A stretch of DNA of 18,494 nt from Sporisorium sorghi (lineage: Eukaryota > Basidiomycota > Ustilaginomycetes > Ustilaginales > Ustilaginaceae). The stretch covers positions 1 to 18,494 of the forward strand of contig JALCCG010000351.1 of the NCBI GenBank assembly GCA_023212695.1, in the 5' to 3' direction. Made by a program: the position numbers and the translations under genes. The notes beneath the pieces were generated by a model. It saw nothing but the letters and a program-made list of their open reading frames with translations. It searched no databases and was not told where the DNA came from. Positions 17,609-18,494 of this stretch are shown piece after piece. Each line of letters begins with the position of its first letter. Positions within the stretch are counted from its first letter, which is position 1.

Positions 17609-17628
17609 TAATATTAATAATAATAATC
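17565..17628. repeat. Compound AAAT / AAT microsatellite
   Basis: About seven AAAT units run directly into about ten AAT units, with one imperfect ATATTAAT. The tract lies about 245 bases upstream of the proposed FBA1 leader donor. It is AT-only in a GC-rich setting, so it may act as a nucleosome-poor, TATA-like part of the promoter. Confidence 0.9.
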
Positions 17629-18326
17629 GATCAGGAAGAGCGACTCAGGTTGATTAGAAACCAATCGAAGAACCTCGCGCTCGAAATCTCCAGTGTGAGT
17701 CAAAAAGCTCTTCCGCCTCTCCTTCCCAGTGGATCCACTATCGACTCTCGCTGTAAATACGAACAATCTGTGCAATGATGCTGTGCTCTTGTTCGACAAC
17801 AGCCTTGATACTGCTCAACCGAACACATTCAGAAAGAGCCGTGAGACAGACACAGCACGCGCGCTACGATCGCCCTAACTCAGCGCCAGAAGCGAGGTCG
17901 ATTCCTCCACCTCTGTCTGTCTCTCTCCGCGCTCACGGCGCGCTCTTCTCTTTTCTTGCCTTGCTCTCACGCTCTTCCCGGCTTCTTTTCTCGGAAACAT
18001 CCGCTTCTATGCCATCTCACGGGAAGCATCACCATCGGGTAGGATCGTGAAAAGACAGACGGACAAACACGGAGCTCCTGTGCAAAATCCGACACTTCCG
18101 CCTTGAACAACGGCAAGGACGTATCGAGATCGGGGTGTGGAGCTGTTCAGATCAGCAAGAGATTGAGGTGAGGTATGGTTGAGTGACTCGCTTTTCTTCT
18201 TCGAGCCTGTTGTCCTGCTCTCCTTTCTTCTACTGCAACTGCAAATCTTTGTCCATCATCTGCAACGACTCTTCATGCTGTCATAACCGGTCATCTTTCG
18301 CTGCTGCAAGATGATATCCAAACAGT

Positions 18327-18350
18327 GCTGCGACGCTGCGACGCTGCGAC
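18327..18350 (+). repeat. Three tandem copies of GCTGCGAC
   Basis: Three perfect head-to-tail copies of an 8-base unit lie near the right edge, not inside any recognised gene. Confidence 0.85.
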
Positions 18351-18393
18351 ATCGGCAATTGAGGGACATCCGTCTTATCGATGATAACTTAGC

Positions 18394-18394
<1 letters not shown>

Positions 18395-18426
<32 letters not shown>
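18395..18426 (+). repeat. Poly-A run, 32 bases, followed by low-quality-looking sequence
   Basis: A run of 32 A is followed (18427-18494) by sequence made mostly of C-runs and A-runs. This is unlike anything else in the window and suggests a contig end with unreliable base calls. Confidence 0.8.
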
Positions 18427-18431
<5 letters not shown>

Positions 18432-18494
18432 CCCCCGCCCGAACCCCCCCGGCGAAAATTTTCCCGAAAAAAACCCCCCCTTTGTTGCCAAGTT

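Larger units (their letters stand above)
17101..18494. promoter_or_regulatory. FBA1 upstream region to the end of the window
   Basis: No gene is supported in these 1394 bases. From the FBA1 side they hold the putative leader intron, a C/T-rich leader (about 17321-17400), the AAAT/AAT microsatellite at 17565-17628, and a pyrimidine-rich stretch near 17910-18005. The last is followed by an ATG at 18009 that opens only 13 residues. A small tandem repeat is at 18327-18350 and a poly-A run at 18395-18426. The C/T-rich stretch before 18009 could be a leader of a plus-strand gene, but no coding signal follows. Confidence 0.5.

Noticed and set aside
17870..17876. CCCTAA considered as telomeric repeat
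   Set aside because: It is a single isolated hexamer. No tandem TTAGGG/CCCTAA array occurs, so the right edge is not a telomere.

Overview
The window reads as nuclear DNA of a fungus, most likely a GC-rich, intron-poor basidiomycete of the smut type (Ustilaginales). That placement is an inference. It rests on single-copy fungal housekeeping genes with GC-rich third positions, few short spliceosomal introns with GTGAGT-like donors and a clear CTGAC/CTAAC branch site, and pyrimidine-rich leaders. I see no bacterial, viral or transposon gene.

Layout, left to right: (1) 1-418, minus, the 5' part of APC10/DOC1, an anaphase-promoting complex subunit, running off the left edge. (2) 714-2435, minus, a vacuolar-type MFS amino-acid permease. 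(3) 3241-7923, plus, RRP5, a large ribosome-biogenesis factor with S1 and HAT repeats. (4) 8376-8672, minus, a 54-residue two-exon gene that I identify as TOM5 of the mitochondrial import pore; neither exon stands out as an ORF. (5) 8860-10719, plus, TRM44, a tRNA-Ser 2'-O-methyltransferase. (6) 10799-13132, minus, a mitochondrial UbiB/ABC1-family protein of the ADCK2/Cqd1 type. (7) 13740-15665, plus, CMR1, a WD40 DNA-damage-binding protein. (8) 15834-17100, minus, class II fructose-bisphosphate aldolase FBA1, with one coding intron and a probable leader intron. (9) 17101-18494, upstream DNA of FBA1 with microsatellites and no gene I can support, ending in a poly-A run and homopolymer-rich sequence that looks like a poor-quality contig end.

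The genes are not an operon or a functional cluster. They serve separate core processes: cell cycle, vacuolar transport, ribosome assembly, mitochondrial import, tRNA modification, coenzyme Q/mitochondrial lipid handling, genome maintenance and glycolysis. What links them is compact packing. Three intergenic regions hold divergent promoters (MFS/RRP5, TOM5/TRM44, ADCK/CMR1) and three hold convergent ends (RRP5/TOM5, TRM44/ADCK, CMR1/FBA1), some so short that the 3' UTRs probably overlap.

I did not find a new biological system. The points most worth a second look are the hidden TOM5 gene and its possible alternative acceptor, the FBA1 leader intron that carries uORFs, the FBA1 C-terminal GKL, the changed KxGQ motif in the UbiB protein, and the three long A-runs.
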